Assembly (NCBI GenBank): GCA_035415725.1
Contig: DAOOGN010000024.1
Coordinates: 1-42,104 of the forward strand
Source: DSWT01 sp035415725
GTDB taxonomy: Bacteria; Chloroflexota; Anaerolineae; B4-G1; SLSP01
Length of the DNA: 42,104 bases
Reading direction: 5' to 3'
The notes beneath the pieces were generated by a model. That model was given only the letters and a program-made list of their open reading frames with translations, was not told where the DNA came from and ran no database searches. Position 1 is the first letter of the stretch. Each line of letters starts with the position of its first letter. Made by a program: the position numbers and the translations under genes. Below are positions 1 to 7,937 of this stretch, one piece after another.

Positions 1-263
1 TTTACGAGACTTTGTTAAAGTGCTACCGGTACGACTTTATGAGACTCAACATCAAATAGTCAGGTAGTCAGAGCCTGAATGACTAAGGACTACGTGACTA
101 GAGACTTTCTGACCCAGTAAGTGAGGCCGGGTTGCCGTCCGTTATCCACGGCGCAGTGGTGATGGCCGCTGAAGGAGAGGTTCTGTGTTGCATGGAACAA
201 TCAGGGTGGTACCGCGAGAGCTAAAGAAGCACGCTCCCGTCCCTGTAGGGATGGGAGCGTGTT
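1..263 (+). promoter_or_regulatory. T-box leader of ileS (5' end cut by window)
   Basis: The core T-box sequence AGGGTGGTACCGCG lies at 203-216 and is followed directly by a strong terminator hairpin at 231-263. An upstream CGTTATC element (about 157-163) also occurs in the pheS T-box in this window, so I read it as a post-Stem I element rather than the specifier. A possible Ile specifier is ATC at 51-53, in a loop flanked by GACT and AGTC; this is inference. Stem I must begin before the window. T-box RNAs read uncharged tRNA and allow read-through into the synthetase gene when it is uncharged. The promoter lies outside the window. Confidence is high for a T-box and lower for the specifier. 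Confidence 0.9.
231..263 (+). terminator. T-box intrinsic terminator before ileS
   Basis: The arms ACGCTCCC-GTCCCT and AGGGAT-GGGAGCGT form a 14-bp stem with a 2-nt loop, followed by GTTT. It is the off-state of the ileS T-box. The ileS start codon is more than 200 nt downstream, an unusually long gap. Confidence 0.85.
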
Positions 264-269
264 TCAATT

Positions 270-404
270 TCAGGCATTAAGTTGCGACCTTACAATTTGA
301 ACGGTGCGTTTTTCGCGATCCAGAAACGAGAGCAGGCTGCGTTGAATAAGTTCTTCTGGTGAAAGATGCAGTTGTTGCGCAATTGTATTGACTGAAACGG
401 CCAT
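270..404 (-). CDS. Small 44-aa protein antisense to the ileS leader
   Basis: The frame from ATG (404) to TGA (270) has a strong Shine-Dalgarno sequence, AAGGAGG, starting about 6 nt before the ATG. The product begins MAVSVNTIAQQLHLSPEEL and looks like a short helical, antitoxin-like or DNA-binding peptide; I do not recognise the family. It lies on the opposite strand between the T-box terminator and ileS, so its transcript would be antisense to the ileS 5' UTR. A longer in-frame start exists inside ileS, but the SD supports this one. It could also be a remnant of a longer gene. Confidence 0.55.
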   Translation of the reverse strand: MAVSVNTIAQQLHLSPEELIQRSLLSFLDREKRTVQIVRSQLNA

Positions 405-474
405 TGTTACCTCCTTAACGAGGTTTTTGTTCTTATCATTGATTATGATTATATTACGGCTGAGGAGAAAAATC

Positions 475-3400
475 ATGTTCAAACCAGTGCAACCCCAAGT
501 CGATTTCGTCGCCCAGGAGCACGACGTGCTGGACTTTTGGGACACAATCCAGGCATTTCAAGAACTCCATCGTCTGCGTCAGGATGCGCCGCGTTGGTCG
601 TTCATCGACGGCCCGATCACGGCGAACAATCCGATGGGCATTCACCACGGGTGGGGCCGAACTTACAAAGACTTGTGGCAACGTTATTGGGCGATGCGCG
701 GCTATCAGGAACGCTACCAGAATGGTTTCGACTGCCAGGGACTTTGGGTCGAAGTGGAGGTGGAGAAGGAAAAGGAATTCACCTCCAAACGCGACATCGA
801 GACCTATGGCCTTGCGCCGTTCGTGTTGGAGTGCAAGGCACGGGTGCTGCGGCAGGCGGCCAAACAAACCGAGCAATCGATCCGCCTGGGCTACTGGATG
901 GACTGGAACGACCCCGAAACGCTGCGCGCCATGGCCGATAAGCTGCTCGAAAATCCGGCCCAGGAGATGACGGTGGACGGCCCCGATGGCCCCGTCACCG
1001 ATAGCGTCGAGCGGCTGGTGGGACGTCTGGGTATGCCGGAACTCGGCGGGTCATATTTTACCTTCGCCACCGAGAACAACTATACGATTTGGACGTTTAT
1101 CAAGAAGGTGTGGGAACGCGGCTGGCTTTACCGGGGTCATGATGTGATGCCTTGGTGCCCGCGCTGCGAGACCGGCCTCAGTCAGCACGAGATTGTGACC
1201 GATGGCTACCGCGAGCTGACCCACAACGCACCCGTGGTGTGTTTTCCCTTGCGCGGGCGCGCTCATGAAGCCTTGCTCGTCTGGACGACGACGCCGTGGA
1301 CGTTGACCAGCAACGTGGCGGCTGCCGTCGGCCCCGAGCTGACCTACGTAAAGGTACAGGCGCAGGACGGCTGGACGTACTATCTGGCAAAAGGCACACT
1401 GGAGAACGTTATGAAGGGCAAGTATGAGGTCCTGGGGGAACTCAAGGGGCAAGAGATGGTCGGTTGGGAATACGATGGCCCCTTCGATGAGCTTCCCGCC
1501 GTTCAAAAGATGCATGTGCCGGACTTCCATCGCGTTATTCCCTGGGACGAAGTCGGTGAGGTCGAAGGCACGGGCATCGTCCACATCGCGCCGGGCTGTG
1601 GGGCAGAGGACTTCGAACTGGGCAAGGAATTTAACCTGCCGGCCCTCGCGCCGCTCACCGAGGACGGCGCTTTCCTGGAAGGCTTCGGCTGGCTCACCGG
1701 GCGCGACGTTCACGCCGTAGCGCCTGATATCTTCCACAATCTGGACGACAAAGAGGTACTTTATCGCGTGGATAGTTACACGCACCGCTATCCTGTCTGC
1801 TGGCGCTGCGATACGCCGCTGGTCTTCCGCCTGGTGGACGAGTGGTTCATCCGCATGGGCAGGCTGTATGATAAGCCGCGCGAAGAACTGACCGCTGCGG
1901 AGAAATCTGCCAGTTTGCGCTACCAGATTATGGACGTAGTCGATCAGATCCGCTGGATCCCCGAATTCGGCTATGCCCGCGAGATGGATTGGTTGCACAA
2001 TATGCAAGACTGGATGATCTCCAAGAAGCGCTACTGGGGTCTGGCCTTGCCGATTTGGGTGTGCGACAACAAGACCTGTGAACACTTTGAAGTGCTCGGC
2101 GACGAAGACGAATTACGGGCGCGCGCCATCGCGGGGTGGGACGTCTTCGCCGGGCACACGCCGCATCGTCCCTACATTGATGCGGTGAAGATTGCGTGCC
2201 CCAAGTGCGGCAGTCCCATGACGCGCATCGCCGACGTGGGCAATCCGTGGCTGGATGCCGGCAGTGTGGCCTATTCCACGACGCGCTACCGCACCGATCG
2301 AGCGTATTGGGCCAAGTGGGTGCCGGCGGATTGGATCAGCGAATCGTTCCCGGGGCAGTTCCGCAACTGGTTCTACAGCCTGATCACCATGAGCACCGTC
2401 TTCGAGCAGATGCCGCCGACGAAGGTAGTTCACGGCTATTCAACATTGGTGGCGGAAAATGGCCTCCCGATGCACAAATCGTGGGGCAACGCAATTTGGT
2501 TTGACGAAGTTGCCGAGAACATCGGCGTGGATACGATGCGCTGGCTCTTCATGAACCAACCGCTTGATCAAAACCTGGTATTTGGGTACCACCGCGCCGA
2601 TGAGACGCGCCGCCGCTTTATCATCCCCTTGTGGAACACCTACGCTTTCTTCATCACCTATGCGCGCATCGACGAGTGGACGCCGTCCGCCGAATTGCTG
2701 GAGAATCCTTCCAAGTACGAAGAGGGCCAGCCGAATCTCTGGATCCCCTGGACGGAAACGGCGACCCCCACCGTGCTGGATAAGTGGATCATCGCCCGTC
2801 TGCGGGAGACGATTGTGGCAATGACGGAGGGATACGAGACGTATATCCCGCTCAAGGTGGCGCAGCCGGCGGAGGCATTTCTGGACGATCTGAGCAACTG
2901 GTACGTGCGCCGCAGTCGCCGCCGCTTTTGGGCCACGCGTGGCGCGAGTGCCAGTTCCGACGCCGATAAAGAGGCCGCCTATCAAACGCTTTACACCGTG
3001 TTGCTGACGTTCGCCAAATTGCTCGCGCCGGTACTGCCGTTCATGACGGAGGTGATGTACCAGAATCTCGTGCGCGCCGTGGATGCCACGGCGCCGGAAA
3101 GCATCCATCATTGCCTGATCCCCACCGCCGAACCGTTGGACTCCGCCGAACGTGTGCTGGTGGAAGCCATGACTGCCGTGCGCCAGGCCGCGACGTTGGG
3201 GCACTCGGTGCGCGCCGCCGGCAACCTCAAGGTACGTCAACCGTTGCGCCAGGCGCTCATCGCCGCCGACCCGCGCCGCCGTGAGGCGTTGAACCAGTTG
3301 CTCGATCTGCTGGCCGACGAACTCAACGTGAAGGACGTGGCCTTTGTGGCCGAAGAGGGCGAATTGGTCGAATACAAACTGCTGCCGCTCAACCGTGTGC

Positions 3401-3906
3401 TCGGTCCCAAGTTCGGGCAGCGCTTCCCATTCGTCCGCAAAGCGTTGGAAAGGGTAGATGCTGCGCGCGCCGTCGCTCAACTGCACGCCGGGCATGGATT
3501 GACTTTGCCTCTGGATGATGGCAGTGAGGCGACCCTCAAGCCGGACGAGGTGCTGGTGCAGAGCCACGCCCGCGAAGGCTATGGCGTCGCCGGGGAAGGC
3601 GGCCTGGTGGTGGCGTTGGATACCACCGTGACGCCTGAACTCGAACAGGAAGGGCTGGCCCGCGAAGTCGTGCGCCGCGTGCAGGATTTGCGCAAGCAGG
3701 CCGATTACCAACTCACCGACCGGATTGTCGTCCAATACAACGCGAGCGGCGCACTGGCAGAGGCTGTCGCTGCGCAGCGCGAGATGATTGCCGCCGAGGT
3801 ACTCGCAGACGCGCTTGAAGCTGTGGCATCGCCCGCCGGCGACAAAGTGCTCGAAGACACAGTGGATGACGAACCGCTTGTTCTGGCGGTCAAGCGTATC
3901 GTGTAG
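475..3906 (+). CDS. ileS: Isoleucine--tRNA ligase (divergent active-site signatures)
   Basis: Charges tRNA-Ile with isoleucine in the cytosol. The start ATG at 475 has GAGGAGA 7-12 nt upstream; an in-frame TTG at 388 is less likely. The product is 1143 aa, close to other long IleRS. The CP1 editing domain carries WTTTPWTLTSN and GTGIVHIAPGCGAEDFELG. Cys pairs (CPRC, CWRC, CDNKTC and CPKC) suggest zinc knuckles, and the anticodon-binding region follows. The ATP-site motifs are odd: the HIGH equivalent reads HHGW (residues 57-60) and the KMSKS loop reads MHKSW (666-670). The upstream T-box supports a genuine synthetase. I infer a divergent but functional IleRS subgroup; a paralogue with another role cannot be excluded. 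Confidence 0.93.
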   Translation: MFKPVQPQVDFVAQEHDVLDFWDTIQAFQELHRLRQDAPRWSFIDGPITANNPMGIHHGWGRTYKDLWQRYWAMRGYQERYQNGFDCQGLWVEVEVEKEKEFTSKRDIETYGLAPFVLECKARVLRQAAKQTEQSIRLGYWMDWNDPETLRAMADKLLENPAQEMTVDGPDGPVTDSVERLVGRLGMPELGGSYFTFATENNYTIWTFIKKVWERGWLYRGHDVMPWCPRCETGLSQHEIVTDGYRELTHNAPVVCFPLRGRAHEALLVWTTTPWTLTSNVAAAVGPELTYVKVQAQDGWTYYLAKGTLENVMKGKYEVLGELKGQEMVGWEYDGPFDELPAVQKMHVPDFHRVIPWDEVGEVEGTGIVHIAPGCGAEDFELGKEFNLPALAPLTEDGAFLEGFGWLTGRDVHAVAPDIFHNLDDKEVLYRVDSYTHRYPVCWRCDTPLVFRLVDEWFIRMGRLYDKPREELTAAEKSASLRYQIMDVVDQIRWIPEFGYAREMDWLHNMQDWMISKKRYWGLALPIWVCDNKTCEHFEVLGDEDELRARAIAGWDVFAGHTPHRPYIDAVKIACPKCGSPMTRIADVGNPWLDAGSVAYSTTRYRTDRAYWAKWVPADWISESFPGQFRNWFYSLITMSTVFEQMPPTKVVHGYSTLVAENGLPMHKSWGNAIWFDEVAENIGVDTMRWLFMNQPLDQNLVFGYHRADETRRRFIIPLWNTYAFFITYARIDEWTPSAELLENPSKYEEGQPNLWIPWTETATPTVLDKWIIARLRETIVAMTEGYETYIPLKVAQPAEAFLDDLSNWYVRRSRRRFWATRGASASSDADKEAAYQTLYTVLLTFAKLLAPVLPFMTEVMYQNLVRAVDATAPESIHHCLIPTAEPLDSAERVLVEAMTAVRQAATLGHSVRAAGNLKVRQPLRQALIAADPRRREALNQLLDLLADELNVKDVAFVAEEGELVEYKLLPLNRVLGPKFGQRFPFVRKALERVDAARAVAQLHAGHGLTLPLDDGSEATLKPDEVLVQSHAREGYGVAGEGGLVVALDTTVTPELEQEGLAREVVRRVQDLRKQADYQLTDRIVVQYNASGALAEAVAAQREMIAAEVLADALEAVASPAGDKVLEDTVDDEPLVLAVKRIV

Positions 3907-3982
3907 CGTTTGTTGATGTAAAGATACATGATATAGTGTAGTTCCTTTCTGGAAGCAGTATGCTAAACGGAGGAACAGGGAT

Positions 3983-4261
3983 ATGCGGGAACTGGGAACA
4001 TTGCGTGACGGTTGGGAGACGCTCGAAGCAGACGAAACACGTTTATTGCGTCGTCTGACCATTCACGAGAGCGTTCAACAATGGCTCGCCTTGCAGCGGG
4101 CGTTCGAAGCGCAATTGCAGGAAACGGAAGCGTTATTTGGCCCAGAGCGGCGGGCAGCCCTCGCGGAGTTGCAGTCAAGATTGCGGCGCTTGGCGGAATG
4201 GCAGAAAGAGCATGGAGAATCTATTACTATCCCTGCGGACGCTTCAGCAGCATCTGAATGA
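3983..4261 (+). CDS. Small charged helical protein, possible partner of the nucleotidyltransferase
   Basis: A 92-aa product starting MRELGTLRDGW, with SD GGAGGAAC at 3969-3976. It is rich in Glu, Arg, Leu and Gln and predicted by eye to be a helical coiled coil (about residues 10-80). No family is recognised. Its 3' end overlaps the start of the following nucleotidyltransferase by 50 nt in another frame, so the two are almost certainly co-expressed. By position it could be the antitoxin or accessory of a two-gene MNT/AbiEii-like module; that role is inferred only from context. Confidence 0.65.
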   Translation: MRELGTLRDGWETLEADETRLLRRLTIHESVQQWLALQRAFEAQLQETEALFGPERRAALAELQSRLRRLAEWQKEHGESITIPADASAASE

Positions 4262-4769
4262 TGCTGGCCTACCCTCTATCGTCATCGGAGGTGTTGCCGT
4301 CGCCGTGTGGGGCGAACCGCGTCTTACGCGGGATGCTGACGTGAAAGTGTTGTTGGAACGCGATAATGCTGACCGCTTACTGTCGGTACTTGCGTCTGAC
4401 TACACCTCGCTACTGCCTGATCCGCGCCAGGCATTGCGACAACAAGCTATGGTGTTGGTGCAAGACACATGGGGGACGCGGTTGGATGTTTTGTTGGCCG
4501 ACACGCCTTACGATGTTCTTGCTATTCAGCGTGGGCGCGATGTCGAAGTGCAGCCAGGGTTGACGATTCGAGTGTGTAGCCCAGAGGACCTGGTGATTTA
4601 CAAGCTCATCTCGACCCGTCTCCGTGATCACGAGGACGCCCAAGGCGTTATTCGCCGACAAGACGCAAACCTCGACGACAAATATGTGCTTGATTGGCTG
4701 CGCCAGTTCGAGCGAGCCTTCGATGATTCGACATTGGTTGCTGAATACAAACGCCTTCGCCGGCTTTAA
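4212..4769 (+). CDS. Nucleotidyltransferase-fold protein (AbiEii/MNT-like)
   Basis: With ATG 4212 the product is 185 aa (MENLLLSLRTLQQHL). An in-frame start at 4137 would lie deeper inside the upstream gene. Near residue 25 it has IVIGGVAVAVWGEPRLTRDA, followed by DVKVLL: the GG-x-A turn followed by R-x-T-x-D-x-D typical of minimal nucleotidyltransferases, with two Asp for metal binding. The segment CSPEDLVIYKLISTRLRDHEDA is typical of the AbiEii/DUF6036-type group. Such proteins act as toxins in type IV-like systems or as tRNA or nucleotide transferases. It overlaps the preceding small gene. Exact substrate and toxicity are unknown. Confidence 0.75.
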   Translation: MENLLLSLRTLQQHLNDAGLPSIVIGGVAVAVWGEPRLTRDADVKVLLERDNADRLLSVLASDYTSLLPDPRQALRQQAMVLVQDTWGTRLDVLLADTPYDVLAIQRGRDVEVQPGLTIRVCSPEDLVIYKLISTRLRDHEDAQGVIRRQDANLDDKYVLDWLRQFERAFDDSTLVAEYKRLRRL

Positions 4770-4797
4770 CCGGTACCCGTACTTTGCGGGCACGGCC

Positions 4798-4915
4798 GGA
4801 GACCGTCCCGAACTTTGAGCTTTTGCTGTAGCCGGTCTCCAAACGGAGCCGCTCCAGGCAATCCTCCCAAAGGTGACACGGATGTTTGCACCTGTTTCCC
4901 CTTTGGGAGGATTTT
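4798..4915 (+). promoter_or_regulatory. Two strong inverted repeats after the nucleotidyltransferase; second is terminator-like
   Basis: The first stem pairs GGAGACCG (4798-4805) with CGGTCTCC (4833-4840). A mini-hairpin GGAGccgCTCC follows (4845-4855). The second pairs ATCCTCCCAAAGG (4861-4873) with CCTTTGGGAGGAT (4900-4912), a perfect 13-bp stem followed by TTTTCTTAT-like sequence at 4912-4920. The long loop holds GGTG...CACC. The last stem could terminate the upstream operon; the series also resembles a structured leader of the M20 gene 220 nt downstream. No known riboswitch class is recognised. Confidence 0.55.
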
Positions 4916-4941
4916 CTTATTAACACAAGGACAATTAGTAC

Positions 4942-4970
4942 TTGCCGCATCGCAGGGAATCCTTTACACT
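4942..4970 (+). promoter_or_regulatory. Candidate sigma-70 promoter for the M20 operon
   Basis: TTGCCG (4942-4947), a 17-nt spacer, and TACACT (4965-4970) lie just after the terminator-like hairpin. They would give a roughly 160-nt leader to the start at 5138. Matches are partial, so this is a candidate. The rest of 4971-5130 holds no gene I can support. Confidence 0.4.
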
Positions 4971-5137
4971 GTTCCGTAATCTGCAAGTCATGGGGGCGGA
5001 AACGACGACATGACGAGTCCATCGTGGCAGAAATTTCACACCCGTTAGCCATGCTTGGAGCGGATCGCCAGATCCGCGGTTTTTGCGCCCTATGCCGGGG
5101 AACTATTGGTACCGCACTCTTTTTGAGGAGAAGGCTT

Positions 5138-6301
5138 ATGGATACACTAACGTTGGCCGCCGGACTGCACGATCAACTCGTCGCCTGGCGGCGTGACTTT
5201 CACATGCATCCTGAATTGGGATTGGAAGAACACCGCTCGGCGGGCATGATCGCCGAGATTCTGCGTGGATTGGGTTATCGTGTGCAGGAAGGCGTCGCCA
5301 AAACCGGTGTGGTGGGCACCCTGGAAAATGGCTCTGGCCCCGTGGTGATGAGCCGGGTGGATATGGACGCGCTGCCGATTCAGGAAGCCAATGACGTTCC
5401 CTACATCTCCCGGCATCCCGGCCGCATGCACGCTTGCGGGCACGATGCACACATGGCGATTGGCCTCGGCGTTGCCACGCTGATGGCGCAGTACCGCGAT
5501 GCCTGGCGTGGCACGCTCAAGTTGGTCTTCCAGCCCGGCGAAGAGGGCGCCAACGGCGCCGAGCTGATGATCAAAGCCGGGGTGTTGGAGAACCCGCGCC
5601 CGGATGTCGCACTTGCCATCCACGTCTGGAACAAGAATCCGGTAGGTACTTTTGGCGCGACGCCCGGCCCGGTGATGGCAGGCGCCGAGTCGTGGAAAGC
5701 TACGATCACTGGCAGGGGCGGCCATGGCGCGATGCCCGAACAAACGGTGGACCCCATCGTCGTTGCGGCGCTCACCGTGAACGCGCTGCAAACCGTCGTC
5801 AGCCGCAATGTCAGCCCGTTGGACACGGCGGTAGTCACAGTGGGGGCGCTGCTCAGCGGCGACGCCTTTAACGTGATCCCCGATTCCGCACAATTACGCG
5901 GTACGATTCGCACTTTCAACCTGGAGACGCGCGACATGGTGCTCCGGCGCGTGCGCGAGATCATCGAGGGCACGGCGCAGATGATGGGCGCGGAAGCGAC
6001 GGTTGGCCTGTATCCGCTCACGCCGGCGCTAGTCAACGATGCGAAGGTGACGGCACTGGTGCGGGATGTCGTTGCCGATCTGTTTGGTGCGGACGCGCTC
6101 AAAAACGAAGTGCGGACGATGAGCAGTGAGGATTGCGCCTTCTTCTTGCAGGAGATTCCCGGCTGCTTCATCTTCGTCGGCTCAGGATTTCTCGACCGCG
6201 AAGCGCCGGCGCACCACAATGCTCATTTCGATATCGACGAAAAGGCGCTGGTCAACGGCGTGGCGGTGGTGGTAGAATCGTTGCGGCGGTTGATGGGGTA
6301 A
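5138..6301 (+). CDS. M20-family metallo-amidohydrolase (N-acyl amino acid/hippurate hydrolase-like)
   Basis: The start ATG 5138 has TGAGGAGAAGG upstream and gives 387 aa, the usual length of the M20D/amidohydrolase group; the open frame extends further upstream without homology. Metal-site features are present: RVDMDALPIQE near residue 75, HACGHDAHM (98-106, with C100, H102, H105), QPGEEGANGAE, and a C-terminal HHNAHFDID. The central GRGGHGAMPEQTVDP belongs to the dimerisation domain. Members hydrolyse N-acyl amino acids, hippurate or indole-3-acetyl conjugates; the substrate cannot be told from sequence. It is followed after 4 nt by an S51-like gene, suggesting an operon in amino-acid or peptide turnover. 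Confidence 0.9.
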   Translation: MDTLTLAAGLHDQLVAWRRDFHMHPELGLEEHRSAGMIAEILRGLGYRVQEGVAKTGVVGTLENGSGPVVMSRVDMDALPIQEANDVPYISRHPGRMHACGHDAHMAIGLGVATLMAQYRDAWRGTLKLVFQPGEEGANGAELMIKAGVLENPRPDVALAIHVWNKNPVGTFGATPGPVMAGAESWKATITGRGGHGAMPEQTVDPIVVAALTVNALQTVVSRNVSPLDTAVVTVGALLSGDAFNVIPDSAQLRGTIRTFNLETRDMVLRRVREIIEGTAQMMGAEATVGLYPLTPALVNDAKVTALVRDVVADLFGADALKNEVRTMSSEDCAFFLQEIPGCFIFVGSGFLDREAPAHHNAHFDIDEKALVNGVAVVVESLRRLMG

Positions 6302-6305
6302 AACG

Positions 6306-6995
6306 ATGCCTCAACAGGGTCCCTTACAATGGCTGGACGGTGAAGGTTGGCTGGTGCTGCTCGGCGGCGGCGATGTAGCGCGCGGCGAGACGGATGTCGT
6401 TGACGCGCAACTGCTCAGCCTTGCCAATCTGGATCGCCCGATGATTGTGCTTCTCTCTGACGGAACGCATGAAGATGCCGAAGCGATCCTGGAGCATTAC
6501 ACCTTGTTCGGTGGTTCCGGCGGCGAAGCCTTCACCCTTGCAGAGATGACGCGCGCCGAATTGGAAAATCCCCGGTTCCTTTCACTGCTGGATGAAGCGG
6601 GCATTCTCTATTTAGGCGGCGAAAACCCGCTGCCGCTGGTGCGCAATGTGCACGGGACGACGGCGCTGGCTCACATTCTGCGTGGCTTCAGCACCTTGCA
6701 GGCGCTTATCATTGTCGGGAGTGGGGCCGGGGCAAGCGCTCTGGGGATGTGGGCGGCAGGTCCTGCGCCGCAGTTCCTTCAGGTACAGGGATGGGGGTTG
6801 GTGCAGAACGCGGTGATCGTGCCGCACTTCACCCGCACGGAAGATTCCGTGGTGTTGCGCTGCCTGGCGCAGCTTGGACCAGGGCTGCTCGGTTTGGGCA
6901 TCCCCGATGGCACGGCGCTTGCCTTCGGCCCGCAAGGCCAGGTCGAGACGTGGGGGCCGGGGCGGGTGACGGCGGTGGTGAGCGCGGGTGGGTAA
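6306..6995 (+). CDS. Peptidase S51/cyanophycinase-like protein, probable non-catalytic
   Basis: The 229-aa product has the layout of dipeptidase E/cyanophycinase proteins: an N-terminal GEGWLVLLGGGD, a GGENPLPLVRNVHGT segment (about 104-118), and the nucleophile-elbow region VGSGAGASALG at 137-147. The family elbow normally reads G-[TS]-S-A-G-A with Ser as nucleophile. Here the Ser position is Gly140, so peptidase activity is probably lost unless Ser139 or Ser144 substitutes. It starts 4 nt after the M20 gene with no clear SD, suggesting translational coupling. A binding or regulatory role is possible. Confidence 0.75.
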   Translation: MPQQGPLQWLDGEGWLVLLGGGDVARGETDVVDAQLLSLANLDRPMIVLLSDGTHEDAEAILEHYTLFGGSGGEAFTLAEMTRAELENPRFLSLLDEAGILYLGGENPLPLVRNVHGTTALAHILRGFSTLQALIIVGSGAGASALGMWAAGPAPQFLQVQGWGLVQNAVIVPHFTRTEDSVVLRCLAQLGPGLLGLGIPDGTALAFGPQGQVETWGPGRVTAVVSAGG

Positions 6996-6998
6996 AAT

Positions 6999-7766
6999 AT
7001 GTATACCATGTATGCTGACGAAAGCGGTGATTGCGGAATGGTGAATTCTCCCACCCGTTTCTTTGTATTATCCGGCTTGGTCATTCACGAATTGAGGTGG
7101 CAAGATTACCTTGATCGACTGATAAACTTCCGGAAACAAATGCAACAAACGTTTGGGTTACGTATGCGCGAAGAGATTCATGGATCGGTTATGATAAACC
7201 GTCCAGGCCCACTTGTGCGGATAAAAAGAAACGACCGTTTGACTATTCTACGGGCTTTTGCTGATGAACTATCCACTATGCCTTACCTGAACGTTATCAA
7301 CATTGTTGTGGATAAACAGGAGAAGCCTGTCAATTATGATGTTTTTGATATGGCTTGGAGAGTACTCATCCAACGTTTTGAAAACACGATAGCGCACCAC
7401 AATTTTCGCGGTCCGATGAATTCAGATGAAAAGGGGATGATTTTTCCTGATAATACAGACAACAAGAAGCTATCTCAATTGCTAAGAAAAATGCGTCGTT
7501 ATAACCCTGTGAATAATCAACCCGCATATGGGTCTGGCTACAGAAATCTAAGGATCAATACGGTATTGGAAGATCCAAATTTCAGGGATTCCGCAACTTC
7601 CTATTTTATTCAGGGGGTAGATTTAATTGCTTTCCTGCTGTATCAAAAGCTAGACCCAAGCAGTTATATGCGTAAGAAGGCCGGTCATAATTACTTCGAC
7701 CGACTTGATCCCATACTTTGCAAAGTGGCAAGTAGTTGTGATCCTCAAGGGGTTCTCGGGATTTGA
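6999..7766 (+). CDS. DUF3800 domain protein
   Basis: The 255-aa product opens with MYTMYADESGDCG and continues with FFVLSGLVIHE, the N-terminal signature of DUF3800 (D-E-S-G motif). These proteins have a predicted RNase H-like fold and often sit with mobile or defence genes; function is not established. It starts 3 nt after the S51-like gene. Base composition is clearly more AT-rich than the flanking genes, and codon use is different, which suggests recent acquisition. A GC hairpin follows the stop. Confidence 0.8.
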   Translation: MYTMYADESGDCGMVNSPTRFFVLSGLVIHELRWQDYLDRLINFRKQMQQTFGLRMREEIHGSVMINRPGPLVRIKRNDRLTILRAFADELSTMPYLNVINIVVDKQEKPVNYDVFDMAWRVLIQRFENTIAHHNFRGPMNSDEKGMIFPDNTDNKKLSQLLRKMRRYNPVNNQPAYGSGYRNLRINTVLEDPNFRDSATSYFIQGVDLIAFLLYQKLDPSSYMRKKAGHNYFDRLDPILCKVASSCDPQGVLGI

Positions 7767-7784
7767 GATAATTCAAAAAGAGAA

Positions 7785-7800
7785 GGGCGCTTTCGCGCCC
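7785..7800 (+). terminator. Terminator-like hairpin after DUF3800 gene
   Basis: GGGCGC-TTTC-GCGCCC forms a 6-bp GC stem about 18 nt after the stop. It is followed by a C-run and not a T-tract, so it is a weak intrinsic terminator at best. Confidence 0.5.
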
Positions 7801-7905
7801 CCCCGGGTGAATCCTACTTGCCACGGTTAAGCCGGGTTTCAGATTCCATTCTCATTATATATGATAATTGATATAGAAGATAGTGATATTTGTCATAAAT
7901 TTTGA

Positions 7906-7933
7906 TCCGCTATCTGGATAGCGGAGGGAGGAG
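7906..7933 (+). promoter_or_regulatory. Hairpin abutting the aconitase ribosome-binding site
   Basis: TCCGCTAT-CTGG-ATAGCGGA is a perfect 8-bp stem at 7906-7925. Its last bases run into the SD region GGAGGGAGGAG (7923-7933), just before ATG 7938. It may tune ribosome access or mRNA stability. The preceding 7840-7905 is very AT-rich and probably contains the promoter, but I cannot fix a -10/-35 pair. Confidence 0.5.
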
Positions 7934-7937
7934 TTAT

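Noticed and set aside
157..163. ATC in CCGTTATCC as the Ile specifier of the first T-box
   Set aside because: The same CGTTATC element occurs in the Phe T-box, so it is a general element and not the specifier; ATC at 51-53 fits better.
2440..4062. 540-aa open frame on the minus strand across ileS
   Set aside because: It is the complement of ileS, has no family features and results from GC-rich codon bias.
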